From Actinomycetota bacterium (GTDB lineage: Bacteria; Actinomycetota; Actinomycetes; Streptosporangiales; Streptosporangiaceae), in the NCBI GenBank assembly GCA_003242605.1, contig QGUZ01000121.1, positions 1-13,761 on the forward strand: 13,761 bases of DNA, read 5' to 3'. The notes beneath the pieces were generated by a model. That model ran no database searches, was not told the DNA's origin, and worked only from the letters and a program-made list of their open reading frames with translations. This document shows, piece by piece, positions 1 to 6,957 of this stretch (position 1 is its first letter; each line of letters opens with the position of its first letter). Made by a program: the position numbers and the translations under genes.

Positions 1-1
1 C

Positions 2-2068
2 CCCTCCCCTTTCCGCCACGGTCGGGTACGGCGGCCCTTCCCCCCGGCCCTGCCGGGCCGGGTGCGGGGCGCCTTGCACCGCCAGGCCGGCGAGCAGCTG
101 CTCGCCTGCGGCGGCCCGCCCGGCGAGGCCGCCCGGCACCTCGCCCTCGGGGTGCGGCGCGGCGACCACCGGGCCCTCGCCGGCCTGGACGCCGCGGTGG
201 CCCGCCTCCTGCCCGCCGACCCGGCCGCCGCGGCCGGGCTCGCCGTACGGGCCTTCGAGCTGACCGCGGCCGCCGATCCGCGCCGCCCCGCCCGGGCCCG
301 CGCCGCGGTCGACGCCACCGCCGGGGCCGGTCGGCTCGCCGAGGCCGCCCGCCTCGCCGAGGCCGCGCTCGCCGAGCCGCTGCCGCCCGGCACCCGGGCC
401 GGGCTCGCCGCGGCGTACTCCCACGTTCGCTATCTGCGCGGCGAGGCCGACGCGGCGCTGTGCCTCGCCGAGGCCGCGCTGCGCGACGCCGACGCCGCCG
501 GGCTCGCCGGGGAGGTGCGGGATCGTGCGCTGCGCGCCCTGCTCGACGCCGCCGCCGCGCGGGGCGACGACCGGACGGCCCGCCGCCACGCCGAGGCGGT
601 GCTCGCCGCCGCGGACCGGCACGACCACGCCCTCGTGGTGACCGCCCTCACCGTCCTCGCGGTCAGCGAGTGGCGGCGCGGCCGCCTCGCCGCCGCCCTC
701 GACCGCGCCCGGGCCGCGGCCCGCCGCGCGAGCGCCGCCCCCGCGCGCGGCCTCCACCCCGGACTGGCCCTCGCGGCGATGCTCACCGACCTCGGCCGGC
801 ACGACGAGGCGCGGGCCGTGCTCCGCGAGACCGCCCACGTGATCGACACCCTCGCCGACGCCCCGTGGCGGCCCGCCGTCGCCGTGCTGCACGCCCGCCT
901 CGCCCTCGCCGCGGGCCACCTCGACGAGGCGATCGCCGCCGCCGACGCGGCGCTCGGCCGCGCCCCGGTGAGCGGCGGGCCGGCGGGCGACGGGGCGCAC
1001 GTCCCCGACGGGTCCTCACACCTCCGGCCGATGCCGCCGGGGCCCGCGGCGGCGCCGTACGACGCGGGCACGGGGCCGGGGCGGAACGGCGACGGAGACG
1101 GCGGCGACGCGCCCGGTCACCCGCTCCTCGGCGACGCCGCGCCGCGGCCCCACCGGGGCACGCCGGGCTGGCCAGGGAGCCCGCCGCCGCCTCCGCACCT
1201 GTTCGCCCCGGCCGCGCTCGCCGTACGGTGCGCGGCGGAGCTGCGCCGGGGCGACCTGCGCGCCGCGGCCGCCTGCCTGCCCGCGCCCGGCGCGCAGGCC
1301 CCGGCACGGCACCCGGCAACCGGTGCGACGTACCGGCTGCGGCTGCTCGCCGCCCGCCTCACCGAGGCCCGGGACGGCCCGGGACGCGCGCTCGCCCTCG
1401 TGGCCGACCTCGTCGCGGGCCTGGACGAGAACCGGTGGCCGCTGTTCGGCGAGCCCGGCGCGGCCGCCTGGCTGGTACGGCTCGCGCTCGCGGCGGGCGA
1501 CCCCGCGCGGGCCGCCCACGTGGCCGCCGCGGCCGACCGTCTCGCCCGCGACAACCCCGGCCAGCCCTGCGCCGGGTCCGCCGCGGCGCACGCCCGCGGC
1601 CTGCTCGAGGCCGACCCGGTCGCGCTCGCCCGCGCCGAGACCGAGGCCACCGACCGGTGGGCGCGCGCCTCGGCCGCCGAGGACCTCGGCGCCGTCCTCG
1701 CCGGGGCCGGCGACCGGGACGGCGGGATCACCGCCCTGCTCCGCGCCCTCGCCGCCTACCAGGAGGCCGGGGCCACCTACGACGCCGCCCGGGTCCGCCG
1801 CAGGCTGCGCCGCCTCGGCGTGCGCCGCCGCCACTGGTCCCAGGCCGACCGTCCGGTGTCGGGCTGGGAGAGCCTCACCGACACCGAGCGCACCATCTCC
1901 CTGCTCGTCGCCGAGGGCCACACCAACCGCCAGATCGCCGACCGCCTCTTCATCAGCGCCCACACGGTCGCCTTCCACCTGCGCCAGGTCTTCCGCAAGC
2001 TCGGCGTCCGCTCCCGCGTCCAGCTCGCCCGCCACGTCCTCGACCGCGAACGCGACCGCCGTGCCTAG
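2..2068 (+). CDS. LuxR-family transcriptional regulator with helical-repeat body, 5' truncated by window edge
   Basis: Large LuxR-type activator missing its N-terminus. The first in-frame start is a GTG at 62, but the frame is open back to base 2. The residues before that GTG follow, position for position, the usual end of the ATPase half of these proteins (F-R-H, then V-R-R, then A-L-P-G-R, then L-H-R). The true start and the P-loop ATPase therefore lie outside the window. Numbering from 62, residues 1-300 and 378-600 are Ala/Arg/Leu helical repeats of TPR type, as in MalT-like regulators. Residues about 302-377 are a Pro/Gly/Asp-rich, probably disordered insertion. Residues about 604-660 are a GerE helix-turn-helix, with T-N-R-Q-I-A-D-R-L, S-A-H-T-V and F-H-L-R-Q-V-F-R-K-L-G. 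It should bind DNA as a dimer. Target and ligand are unknown. It converges on the PknG operon and shares only the terminator with it. Confidence 0.88.
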   Translation, partial: PSPFRHGRVRRPFPPALPGRVRGALHRQAGEQLLACGGPPGEAARHLALGVRRGDHRALAGLDAAVARLLPADPAAAAGLAVRAFELTAAADPRRPARARAAVDATAGAGRLAEAARLAEAALAEPLPPGTRAGLAAAYSHVRYLRGEADAALCLAEAALRDADAAGLAGEVRDRALRALLDAAAARGDDRTARRHAEAVLAAADRHDHALVVTALTVLAVSEWRRGRLAAALDRARAAARRASAAPARGLHPGLALAAMLTDLGRHDEARAVLRETAHVIDTLADAPWRPAVAVLHARLALAAGHLDEAIAAADAALGRAPVSGGPAGDGAHVPDGSSHLRPMPPGPAAAPYDAGTGPGRNGDGDGGDAPGHPLLGDAAPRPHRGTPGWPGSPPPPPHLFAPAALAVRCAAELRRGDLRAAAACLPAPGAQAPARHPATGATYRLRLLAARLTEARDGPGRALALVADLVAGLDENRWPLFGEPGAAAWLVRLALAAGDPARAAHVAAAADRLARDNPGQPCAGSAAAHARGLLEADPVALARAETEATDRWARASAAEDLGAVLAGAGDRDGGITALLRALAAYQEAGATYDAARVRRRLRRLGVRRRHWSQADRPVSGWESLTDTERTISLLVAEGHTNRQIADRLFISAHTVAFHLRQVFRKLGVRSRVQLARHVLDRERDRRA

Positions 2069-2113
2069 CGCGCGGCGGTGAGCGCCGCCGAGGCCGCGCG
2101 GCGCAGACACACA

Positions 2114-2154
2114 CCGGGCGGCCGCGGGCCCGTGGCGGGGCCGCGGCCGCCCGG
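2114..2154. terminator. Bidirectional hairpin between convergent genes
   Basis: The left arm 2114-2131 and right arm 2137-2154 pair at 17 of 18 positions around a five-base loop. The outer 14 base pairs (CCGGGCGGCCGCGG with its complement) are perfect. There is no U-tract, which is normal for high-GC actinobacteria. It sits 46 bases after the LuxR stop and just beyond the GlnH stop, so it can end transcription from both sides. A smaller six-base stem (CGGCGG/CCGCCG) lies before it near 2075-2092. Confidence 0.75.
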
Positions 2155-2159
2155 GCGGG

Positions 2160-2978
2160 TCAGTCGCAGCCCTCGAACTGAGGGACGGTGTCGGTCAGTT
2201 CGAGGCCGGTGCCGTCGAACCACTTCTTGAGCAGCTTGGGGATCGTGCCGTCCTGGTAGAGGGCGGTGATCGCCTTGTTGATGGCCTCGCAGCCCTCGAT
2301 GTCGCTCTTGTGGATGCCGATGCCGTACCGCTCGTCGGTGAACCGGGCGTTGACGATCTTGAAGGCGTTGCCCTGCTCGGCGGCGAAGCCGGCGAGGATG
2401 AGGTCGTCGGTGGAGACCGCGTCGACCTGGCCGTTGCGCAGCTTGGCGATGCAGTCGCTGTAGGACTCGCCGTCCACGAGCCGGACGGGGACGCCCCGCT
2501 CCTCCTGCACCCGGCGCCACGAGGTCGAGCCCGCCACCTTGCACAGGCTGCGGCCGCGCAGGTCGCGCACGTTCCGGATGCCCGTCTCGTCCCGCCGCAC
2601 CAGGATGTCCTGGTGGGCGACGTAGTACGGCCCGGCGAACGCGACCTTGGTCTTGCGCTCCGGCGTGATCGAGTACGAGGCGACGATGAAGTCCACCTGG
2701 CGGGACTCGAGCAGGCTCTCCCGCTTCGCCGAGGGCGCGTCCACGAACCGCACGGTGGCGCCCTTGGCGACGCGGGCGGCGATCGCCTTGGCCACGTCCA
2801 CGTCGAAGCCCTCGTAGACGCCCTCCCGCTTCTTCACCCCGAGGCCGGGCTGGTCCGGCTTGACGCCGATCACCAGGGTGTCCTTGCCGACGATCGAGGA
2901 CTCGTCGCCGCCCGCACCGCACCCCGCCGCCGTCAGGGCCAGGACGGCCAGCATGGCGAGGGCGATCCTTGCTCGCAT
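2160..2978 (-). CDS. glnH: GlnH-like amino-acid-binding lipoprotein (solute-binding protein family 3)
   Basis: A 272-residue periplasmic-type binding protein anchored outside the membrane as a lipoprotein. The signal peptide is short and ends in the lipobox L-T-A-A-G-C, so Cys20 would be the lipidated residue. The family 3 fold is clear: the E-G-F-D-V-D-V-A motif (about 56-63), S-Y-S-I-T-P-E-R (101-108, whose Arg normally holds the ligand carboxylate), F-A-G-P-Y-Y, A-G-S-T-S (149-153) and a ligand-type Asp near 191. Cys146 and Cys176 may form a disulfide. The ATG at 2978 has a GGGAG site at 2985-2989. No permease or ATPase gene follows, and the gene is last in an operon with glnX and pknG. 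That fits a sensor like mycobacterial GlnH (aspartate/glutamate family ligands) rather than a transporter subunit. The ligand here is inferred. The gene symbol rests on context plus family. Confidence 0.85.
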   Translation of the reverse strand: MRARIALAMLAVLALTAAGCGAGGDESSIVGKDTLVIGVKPDQPGLGVKKREGVYEGFDVDVAKAIAARVAKGATVRFVDAPSAKRESLLESRQVDFIVASYSITPERKTKVAFAGPYYVAHQDILVRRDETGIRNVRDLRGRSLCKVAGSTSWRRVQEERGVPVRLVDGESYSDCIAKLRNGQVDAVSTDDLILAGFAAEQGNAFKIVNARFTDERYGIGIHKSDIEGCEAINKAITALYQDGTIPKLLKKWFDGTGLELTDTVPQFEGCD

Positions 2979-2997
2979 CGCAATCTCCCGTTCGTCG

Positions 2998-4512
2998 TCA
3001 GCGGTATTCCACGAGGCGGGGCCGTACCCCGACGAAGATCAGCGCCACGGCGGCGACGATCGCGCCGGGGAGTGCGTAGTTCCAACCGGAGAGGGCGGCG
3101 TCGCCGTCCGCGATCGCCGCTTCGAAGGAGCGCTGGTGCATGTTCTTCAGCCCGACCAGGGCCTCGTCGTACGCCTGGAAGCTCTGCGCGACCCGGCTCA
3201 TCAGCTGCTGGACCGCGCCGGCCCGGGCCTGGGCGCGCAGCTGCCGGTCCTCCTGCTGGAAGGCCTCGTACCGCTTGAGCGTCTCGGCGAGCGCGGCGCG
3301 CTCCTGGCCTCCGGCGGCGTTCCTCGCCTCGGTGCCGAAGAAGCCGAGGAAGTCCGTCCGGCGCGGGTACTCGCCGACGACCCGGCCGAGCTCCCGGTAG
3401 TAGGCGGTGAGGTTGCCCGCCGGGGTGTAGAGCACCGTCTGGGACTTCTCCAGGTACACCTGCTCGTAGGTGTCCGCCTCCTGCCGGTCGAGCAGGTAGC
3501 GGCTCTGGTCGCCGTGCAGGCTGTTGCTGATCGCCCGGGCCCGGGACAGCGCGAGCATCGAGTTGAACCCCTTCTCCCGGGCGATGCGCATGTCCTCCGC
3601 GGCCCGGTCGAGCAGGCCCATGGCGAGCCCGACGAGCACGGTGACCACGAGGGTGGCGACGAGCAGCGCCGGGTTGAGGATGCGCCGGAACCGGCGGGCC
3701 AGGTAGACCTGCAGGCCGACGAGGAGGCCGATCGTCACCAGCCCGACGACGGCCACGGCGACCCGGCCGCCCTGCACCGCGGCGTGCTGCTCCTCGTAGG
3801 TGCGGCGCACGATCGACCCGCTCTCCAGGGTGAGGTTGTACGCCTTGGGCAGCAGGCCGAGCCGCATCAGCTTGGTCGCCTCGCGGTAGCTGGCCACCGC
3901 CTCCGCCGGGGGCGAGCCGGCCGGGTGGTCGGCCTGGTCGCTGAGGAGCATCGCCCGGGCGGCGAGCCGCTCGTACTGGCTCAGCCCGTTGAGCAGCTCC
4001 TGCACGGTCCGCCGCTCGACCTCGTCGTCGGCGAGGTCGGCGGCCTGGAGCAGGGTCTCCCCGGCCTTGGCGCGGCTCTCCTCGTAGCGCCGCAGCGCGG
4101 CCTCGCGGCCCCCGCCGAGCTGCTGCTCGCCGACGAGCAGGATGTTGGCGACCTGGGTGTCCATGTCGCTGAGCGAGTAGTACAGGTCCGCGGTCGCCAC
4201 CACCTGCGGGCCGTCGGTGCGGCCGATGACGCGCAGGCCCACGGCGGCGTCGTCGATCGCCACCCAGGCGACGCCGAACAGCGCCAGCACGGCGATCACG
4301 ATCGCGGAGGTCCACGCGCGGATGCGGGCGGGCACGGTGCGCAGCCGCAGCCGCTGCGGCAGCCGCGGCAGCAGGCGGCGGGCGGGCGGCGCGGCCCGCC
4401 CCGCGGGCGCCGGCGGAGGCGCGGGCGGCGCGGGGGCGGCGGGCGCGCCGGGCTGCGCCGGCTGCACCGTCTGCTGGGCCGTCTGCGCCGGGCTCGGAAG
4501 CGGCATCGTCAT
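2998..4512 (-). CDS. glnX: GlnX-like four-helix transmembrane signal transducer
   Basis: A 504-residue membrane protein. The first 60 residues are a Pro/Ala-rich cytoplasmic tail ending in an Arg-rich stretch. Hydrophobic helices lie at about 68-88, 250-272, 281-303 and 480-496. This leaves two large extracytoplasmic segments (about 89-249 and 304-479), both rich in Glu, Arg, Gln and Leu and probably helical bundles, with a very short cytoplasmic C-terminus. There is no kinase, HAMP-like output or enzymatic domain that I can see. This matches the position and topology of mycobacterial GlnX, a membrane protein that links GlnH to PknG. The ATG at 4512 has AAGGAG at 4518-4523. It begins 27 bases after the FHA stop and ends 19 bases before the glnH start. 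The proposed role is to sense ligand-bound GlnH outside and pass the signal to the kinase side. Assignment rests on topology and synteny, since sequence identity cannot be measured here. Confidence 0.75.
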   Translation of the reverse strand: MTMPLPSPAQTAQQTVQPAQPGAPAAPAPPAPPPAPAGRAAPPARRLLPRLPQRLRLRTVPARIRAWTSAIVIAVLALFGVAWVAIDDAAVGLRVIGRTDGPQVVATADLYYSLSDMDTQVANILLVGEQQLGGGREAALRRYEESRAKAGETLLQAADLADDEVERRTVQELLNGLSQYERLAARAMLLSDQADHPAGSPPAEAVASYREATKLMRLGLLPKAYNLTLESGSIVRRTYEEQHAAVQGGRVAVAVVGLVTIGLLVGLQVYLARRFRRILNPALLVATLVVTVLVGLAMGLLDRAAEDMRIAREKGFNSMLALSRARAISNSLHGDQSRYLLDRQEADTYEQVYLEKSQTVLYTPAGNLTAYYRELGRVVGEYPRRTDFLGFFGTEARNAAGGQERAALAETLKRYEAFQQEDRQLRAQARAGAVQQLMSRVAQSFQAYDEALVGLKNMHQRSFEAAIADGDAALSGWNYALPGAIVAAVALIFVGVRPRLVEYR

Positions 4513-4539
4513 GGCGACTCCTTCACGGGCACGCTCCGC

Positions 4540-5565
4540 TCACCCCTTGCGCAGCACGATGACGGTCCAGGCGCCCACGTAGATGCGGTCGCCGTCGGAG
4601 ACCGGAACCGGGACGTTCGTGGCGATGGGGTCGGGTGCATCGTTGATCTTCGTTCCGTTCGCCGATCCGGGGTCGATCAGCGCCCAGGAGCCGTCGGGCT
4701 GCGCGACGAGGATCGCGTGCAGGTGCGAGACGCCGGGGTCCTCCGGCGGCCCGCTCAGATCGATCTCCGGGTTGAGCCCGCGGGACCGGCTGCGCCGTCC
4801 GATCCGCACCTGGTTGCCGACGAGCGGGAACACCCGCTCGGGGCAGTACGGCGGGAAGACGATCTTGGCCGCGTCGGGGCCGCCCTGGGCGATGACCGAG
4901 TCGAAGTACTGCCGGTCGGCCGAGACCACCGCGTGCCAGCCGGTGTACGGCGGGCCGGCCGGGGCGCCCGGTGGGGCGCCGGTGGCCGGGCCGGTGCCGG
5001 GGTACGGCCGGCCGTGGGTGCCGACCGGCTGCCCGGCGGTCTGGCCGGGTCCGGGGTGGGGCGGGGCGGCCGTGCCGTACCCGTGGGGGCCGGGCGGGGC
5101 CGTGCCGTGCCCGGGGTGTCCGGGGGTGCCGGTCTGGGGGACGTGGCCCGAGGGCGGGCCGAACCCGGGCTGCGCGTGGGGGTGGCCCGGGGCGCCCGGC
5201 GGGGGGTAGCCGGGCGGGGGCGGGTAGCCGCCGGTGTGCGGGCCGTACCCGCCGGGCGGGGAGGTGGCCGGCGGCGGCCCGAAGTCGGCGCTGACCGGGC
5301 CGAAGCCCGGCCGGCCGGTGGCGAAGTCGTAGCCGCACTCCTCGCAGAACCGGCCGGCGCGCGGCGCCCCGCAGCCGGGTTCCGGGCAGAACTCCTGGCC
5401 CGCCTGGGCCGGTCCGGAGACGGGCCCCGATCCGGCCGTGCCCGGGGCGGTGGCCGCCGAGTTCGCCGGGGCGGCGGCGGACGCCGGGCCGCTCGAGATC
5501 GCGAGACCGCAGACGTCGCAGTAGTCGCCCGAGCCCGAGTCGTGGCCCGAGGGGCAGATGGGCAT
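4540..5565 (-). CDS. FHA-domain protein with two N-terminal zinc ribbons
   Basis: A 341-residue cytoplasmic protein in three parts. Residues 1-80 hold two zinc ribbons: Cys4/His8 with Cys16/Cys19, and Cys60/Cys65 with Cys74/Cys77. Residues about 85-207 are a Gly/Pro/His/Tyr-rich linker. Residues about 250-340 are an FHA domain, which binds phosphothreonine peptides: I-G-R-R (255-258), V-S-H-L-H-A (279-284) and G-S-A-N-G-T (300-305) supply the usual Arg, Ser/His and Asn contacts. A conserved-looking segment before it (about 208-248) may be part of the fold. It is the likely reader of PknG or PP2C-controlled phosphorylation. Unlike mycobacterial GarA there is no ETTS-type phosphosite that I can find. 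The ATG at 5565 has AAGGAG at 5571-5576, 12 bases after the VWA stop. Confidence 0.88.
   Translation of the reverse strand: MPICPSGHDSGSGDYCDVCGLAISSGPASAAAPANSAATAPGTAGSGPVSGPAQAGQEFCPEPGCGAPRAGRFCEECGYDFATGRPGFGPVSADFGPPPATSPPGGYGPHTGGYPPPPGYPPPGAPGHPHAQPGFGPPSGHVPQTGTPGHPGHGTAPPGPHGYGTAAPPHPGPGQTAGQPVGTHGRPYPGTGPATGAPPGAPAGPPYTGWHAVVSADRQYFDSVIAQGGPDAAKIVFPPYCPERVFPLVGNQVRIGRRSRSRGLNPEIDLSGPPEDPGVSHLHAILVAQPDGSWALIDPGSANGTKINDAPDPIATNVPVPVSDGDRIYVGAWTVIVLRKG
5201..5224 (+). other. Canonical G-quadruplex motif inside the FHA linker
   Basis: Four G-tracts of 6, 3, 5 and 3 bases are separated by loops of 5, 1 and 1 bases (TAGCC, C, C). They lie on the plus strand, the template strand for the FHA gene. 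The motif arises from Pro/Gly codons of the linker, so it may be a by-product of protein composition. Neighbouring G-runs at about 5054-5110 have loops too long to fit the standard pattern. Confidence 0.5.
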
Positions 5566-5577
5566 GCGAACTCCTTA

Positions 5578-6867
5578 TCAACCCTGATCGGGGTCTCTGC
5601 GGGTGCGGACGGTGCGGACCGAGCCGACGTCGAGCGCGATCTCCGCCGCCCGGTCGATCGGCTTGAGCCGCACGGTGCCGGTGGCCCGGTCGACGTCGAG
5701 CACCCGGTCGAGCAGCTTCGCCGTCGCCTCGTTGCCGGACTCCTCGGCGATCTGCCGGGCCCGGCCGAGCCGCGCGGTGGCGGTCGCGAAGTCGTGCTCC
5801 CGGTGCGCCTGCAGGCCCTCCTGGATGAGGTTCGCCAGCTCGGCCTGGCCGGTGTAGTGGGCGACCCGGGGGTTGATCTGGGTGGACTGCGCCGGGTCGT
5901 CGGTCCAGGTGGCGAGGATGTTGCCGGCGGCGAGCTGCATGCCGGTGTCGGGCTGCACCAGCTTCACCCAGCCGGCCCGCATCTCCTGGCCGATGCCGCC
6001 CGGGGTGACCTCGATGCACACGTGGTACTCGCGCACCTCCCGGCCCCAGGCGCCGGTCGGGTAGTCGCCGGACTGCGGGCCCGACTCGACCCGGCGGTGG
6101 GTGAGGTCCTCGATCGTCGGCGAGACCTGCTTGACGAACTTGATCTTCGCGGTCTGCGGGGTCCAGATGCGCAGCGCCACGTCGGCGAGGGCCTTGCCCA
6201 TCGCCTGCTGGGCCATCGCCCGGAAGTCGGCCTCCAGGTCCTTGGCGTCCGGGATGTCCTGCACCGTGCCGAGCAGCGTCGAGGCGATCTTGCGCAGCTC
6301 GGCGACCTCCCACCCGGTGCCGACCCCGCGGCAGTCGCAGACGAACTTGCCCTGGCAGTAGGCGAGCGCGTTGTCGAGCTGGGCCGCGGACTCGTGCTGG
6401 TTGTGCCCGTCGGTGAGCAGGATGGCGTGCCGGATCGCGCCCTGGTACGGCTCGAACAGGTCGGCGGCGAGGCGCAGCCAGGTGCCGATCGCGGTGCCGC
6501 CGTCGGCGATGAGCCCGCTCACCGCCTGCTTGGCCGCCTGCCGCGTCTCGGCGTTCATCGTCGCCATCTCCTTGCGGTGCGGGTAGACCATCGTGGCCTT
6601 CGTGGTCCCCGCGATGATCGCGAAGTGCACGCCGTCGCGGAGCGTGTCGATCGCGGCCATCGCCGCCTTGCGCGCCTCGCCGATCCGCTCGGTCGCCATC
6701 GAGGTCGAGGTGTCGATGATGATCACCTCGGCGGCCTGGGCGTGCTGGGCGACCGTCTCCAGCGGACCGGTCGCCTCCACGGTCACGATCGCGTGCACCT
6801 CCGTGCCGCCCACCGGGAGGTACTTGTTCTGGTCGACGCGGATCGTGAACTGGGCCTGCTCGCTCAT
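5578..6867 (-). CDS. VWA-domain protein with intact metal-ion-dependent adhesion site
   Basis: A 429-residue soluble protein with no signal peptide or membrane segment. Residues about 45-215 form a von Willebrand A domain with a complete MIDAS: D-T-S-T-S (52-56), Thr125 in G-G-T-A-I, and Asp153 in L-L-T-D-G. A metal-bridged contact with an acidic partner residue is expected. Cys177 and Cys179 lie in F-V-C-D-C-R-G-V-G. Residues about 225-320 look like a beta-sandwich, 342-392 is a helical pair of TPR style, and the tail is Arg-rich. VWA proteins with kinase and PP2C genes occur in TerY-type phosphorylation modules, where they act as scaffolds. A scaffold or substrate role here is inferred. The ATG at 6867 has a strong AAGGAGG at 6872-6878, and it overlaps the stop of the small ORF upstream. 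Confidence 0.87.
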   Translation of the reverse strand: MSEQAQFTIRVDQNKYLPVGGTEVHAIVTVEATGPLETVAQHAQAAEVIIIDTSTSMATERIGEARKAAMAAIDTLRDGVHFAIIAGTTKATMVYPHRKEMATMNAETRQAAKQAVSGLIADGGTAIGTWLRLAADLFEPYQGAIRHAILLTDGHNQHESAAQLDNALAYCQGKFVCDCRGVGTGWEVAELRKIASTLLGTVQDIPDAKDLEADFRAMAQQAMGKALADVALRIWTPQTAKIKFVKQVSPTIEDLTHRRVESGPQSGDYPTGAWGREVREYHVCIEVTPGGIGQEMRAGWVKLVQPDTGMQLAAGNILATWTDDPAQSTQINPRVAHYTGQAELANLIQEGLQAHREHDFATATARLGRARQIAEESGNEATAKLLDRVLDVDRATGTVRLKPIDRAAEIALDVGSVRTVRTRRDPDQG

Positions 6868-6956
6868 GCCGCCTCCTTCGTGGTCGCCACGAGCGGGCCG
6901 CCGTGCCGTACCGGGCCGGGCCGGCCGAGGCGCTGCGCGTCGCGTCGCCCGCTCAT
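6864..6956 (-). CDS. Candidate 30-residue microprotein between PP2C and VWA genes
   Basis: This is the only sizeable gap in the operon and it holds one exact small ORF of 30 codons. The ATG at 6956 follows the PP2C stop by one base and has AGGAAGG at 6964-6970, seven bases upstream. The stop TGA overlaps the VWA start as ATGA. Third positions are G or C in 27 of 30 codons. The peptide is basic and Gly/Pro/Arg-rich (begins M-S-G-R-R-D-A-Q-R, ends T-T-K-E-A-A) with no membrane helix or known motif. It could be a real peptide, or a leader that couples translation of PP2C to VWA. The AAGGAGG of the VWA gene encodes its Lys-Glu near the end. Chance is a real alternative in DNA this GC-rich. Confidence 0.35.
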   Translation of the reverse strand: MSGRRDAQRLGRPGPVRHGGPLVATTKEAA

Positions 6957-6957
6957 G

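Noticed and set aside
4971..5294. Possible tandem DNA repeat in the FHA linker
   Set aside because: The units are irregular and follow Gly/Pro/His codons. It is low-complexity protein coding rather than a DNA repeat array.
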